Below are positions 5,704 to 6,094 of a stretch of 6,094 bases of DNA, one piece after another (the first letter of the stretch is position 1; the number at the start of each line of letters is the position of its first letter). This stretch comes from Actinomycetes bacterium (lineage in GTDB: Bacteria; Actinomycetota; Actinomycetes; Actinomycetales; Beutenbergiaceae), in assembly GCA_021793935.1 (NCBI GenBank), contig JAJYRV010000131.1:1-6094 (forward strand). The letters run 5' to 3'. The position numbers and the translations under genes are program-made. The notes beneath the pieces were generated by a model. It was not told where the DNA came from. It ran no database searches and saw nothing but the letters and a program-made list of their open reading frames with translations.

Positions 5704-6094
5704 TAGGAGAGGTATTTGCCATCGAAGGTGACGACGATTCGGTCACCTGCCGGGTCCTCGCGCCGGGAGACATCGATGTTGAAATCGATGGCGCTCATGA
5801 TGCCGTCGCCGAAATCCTCGTGGATCGCTTCCTTGATCGCCGAGCCGTAGACCGCGAGCGCTTCGGTGAACCGATAGATCGTCGGGTCGTGCGCCATCTC
5901 CCCAAGGCCGCCGCGGTACGGCTGCCGCTGCAGCGCCCGCACCGTTTCCTCATCGAGATCGAGGAGCTCCCCTACTCGGGTGGCTGCCGCTTCAGGCACG
6001 GGATGATTTCCCAGCAGCGCGGAAATGGTCCACTCCCGCGGTCGGTCGATCGCCTCGGCGATATCCGCCCACGTCAAGCCCGCGCGTTCCTTAG
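5688..6094 (-). CDS. cynS: Cyanate hydratase (cyanase), N-terminus outside window
   Basis: Cyanase converts cyanate plus bicarbonate to ammonia and carbon dioxide, which detoxifies cyanate and releases nitrogen. Known members are decamers of about 150-156 residues. The catalytic triad is in register with E. coli Arg96, Glu99 and Ser122. Numbering from the TTG at 6075-6077, it is R69 and E72 (YRFTE) and S95 (GIMSAIDF), followed by a typical C-terminal VTFDGKYLSYPS. The N-terminal helical domain reads LTWADIAEAI, then a segment like E. coli's ALLG..LP..A..VG..LDLDE. The TTG corresponds to Leu27 of the E. coli enzyme, and the frame continues upstream through KERAG to the window edge without a stop. 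It is therefore not the start, and the first ~20 residues lie outside. Relative to E. coli there is one residue fewer in the linker before DPT. No cynR or carbonic anhydrase gene is visible. Confidence 0.95.
   Translation of the reverse strand, partial: KERAGLTWADIAEAIDRPREWTISALLGNHPVPEAAATRVGELLDLDEETVRALQRQPYRGGLGEMAHDPTIYRFTEALAVYGSAIKEAIHEDFGDGIMSAIDFNIDVSRREDPAGDRIVVTFDGKYLSYPSKD

Noticed and set aside
1..6094. A mobile element, prophage or multi-gene defence island around the methyltransferase
   Set aside because: No transposase, integrase, terminal repeats, target duplications, nuclease or helicase genes are visible, and flanking genes are ordinary and intact.

Overview
The window is high-GC, densely packed bacterial DNA that reads like an actinobacterial chromosome. 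The evidence for this is GC-rich third codon positions throughout, TGA/TAG/TAA stops with purine-rich ribosome sites, and a TetR / ABC ATPase / large two-half permease cassette resembling Mycobacterium tuberculosis Rv1219c-Rv1218c-Rv1217c. No genus can be named from the sequence alone. I see no insertion sequence, integrase, tRNA, rRNA or CRISPR array.

Layout. (1) Positions 1-3053, plus strand: a three-gene operon made of the C-terminal part of a TetR-type regulator cut by the left edge, an ABC ATPase, and a 12-helix ABC-2-like permease. Each gene overlaps the next by an ATGA start/stop. This looks like a self-regulated drug or antibiotic exporter. (2) Positions 3064-4659, minus strand: a solitary gamma-type N6-adenine DNA methyltransferase that converges on the permease with only 10 bp between stop codons. 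No restriction gene is visible. (3) Positions 4660-4857: a divergent intergenic region of about 200 bp, with an AT-rich island next to the methyltransferase, a 13-bp inverted repeat with one mismatch, and a short GCTAC-GG-GTAGC dyad. (4) Positions 4858-5654, plus strand: a glutaredoxin-dependent ArsC/YfgD-like reductase, then a DUF2200 protein. (5) Positions 5688-6094, minus strand: cyanase (cynS), converging on the DUF2200 gene and cut by the right edge.

The exporter genes clearly work together. The other four do not form an obvious pathway: DNA methylation, ArsC-like thiol chemistry, an uncharacterised domain and cyanate detoxification are side by side without shared operon structure, apart from a possible arsC-DUF2200 pair with a 95-bp gap. 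I find no convincing evidence of a wholly new system. The points most worth following up are the restriction-less methyltransferase with its structured promoter region, and the functionally unknown DUF2200 gene.
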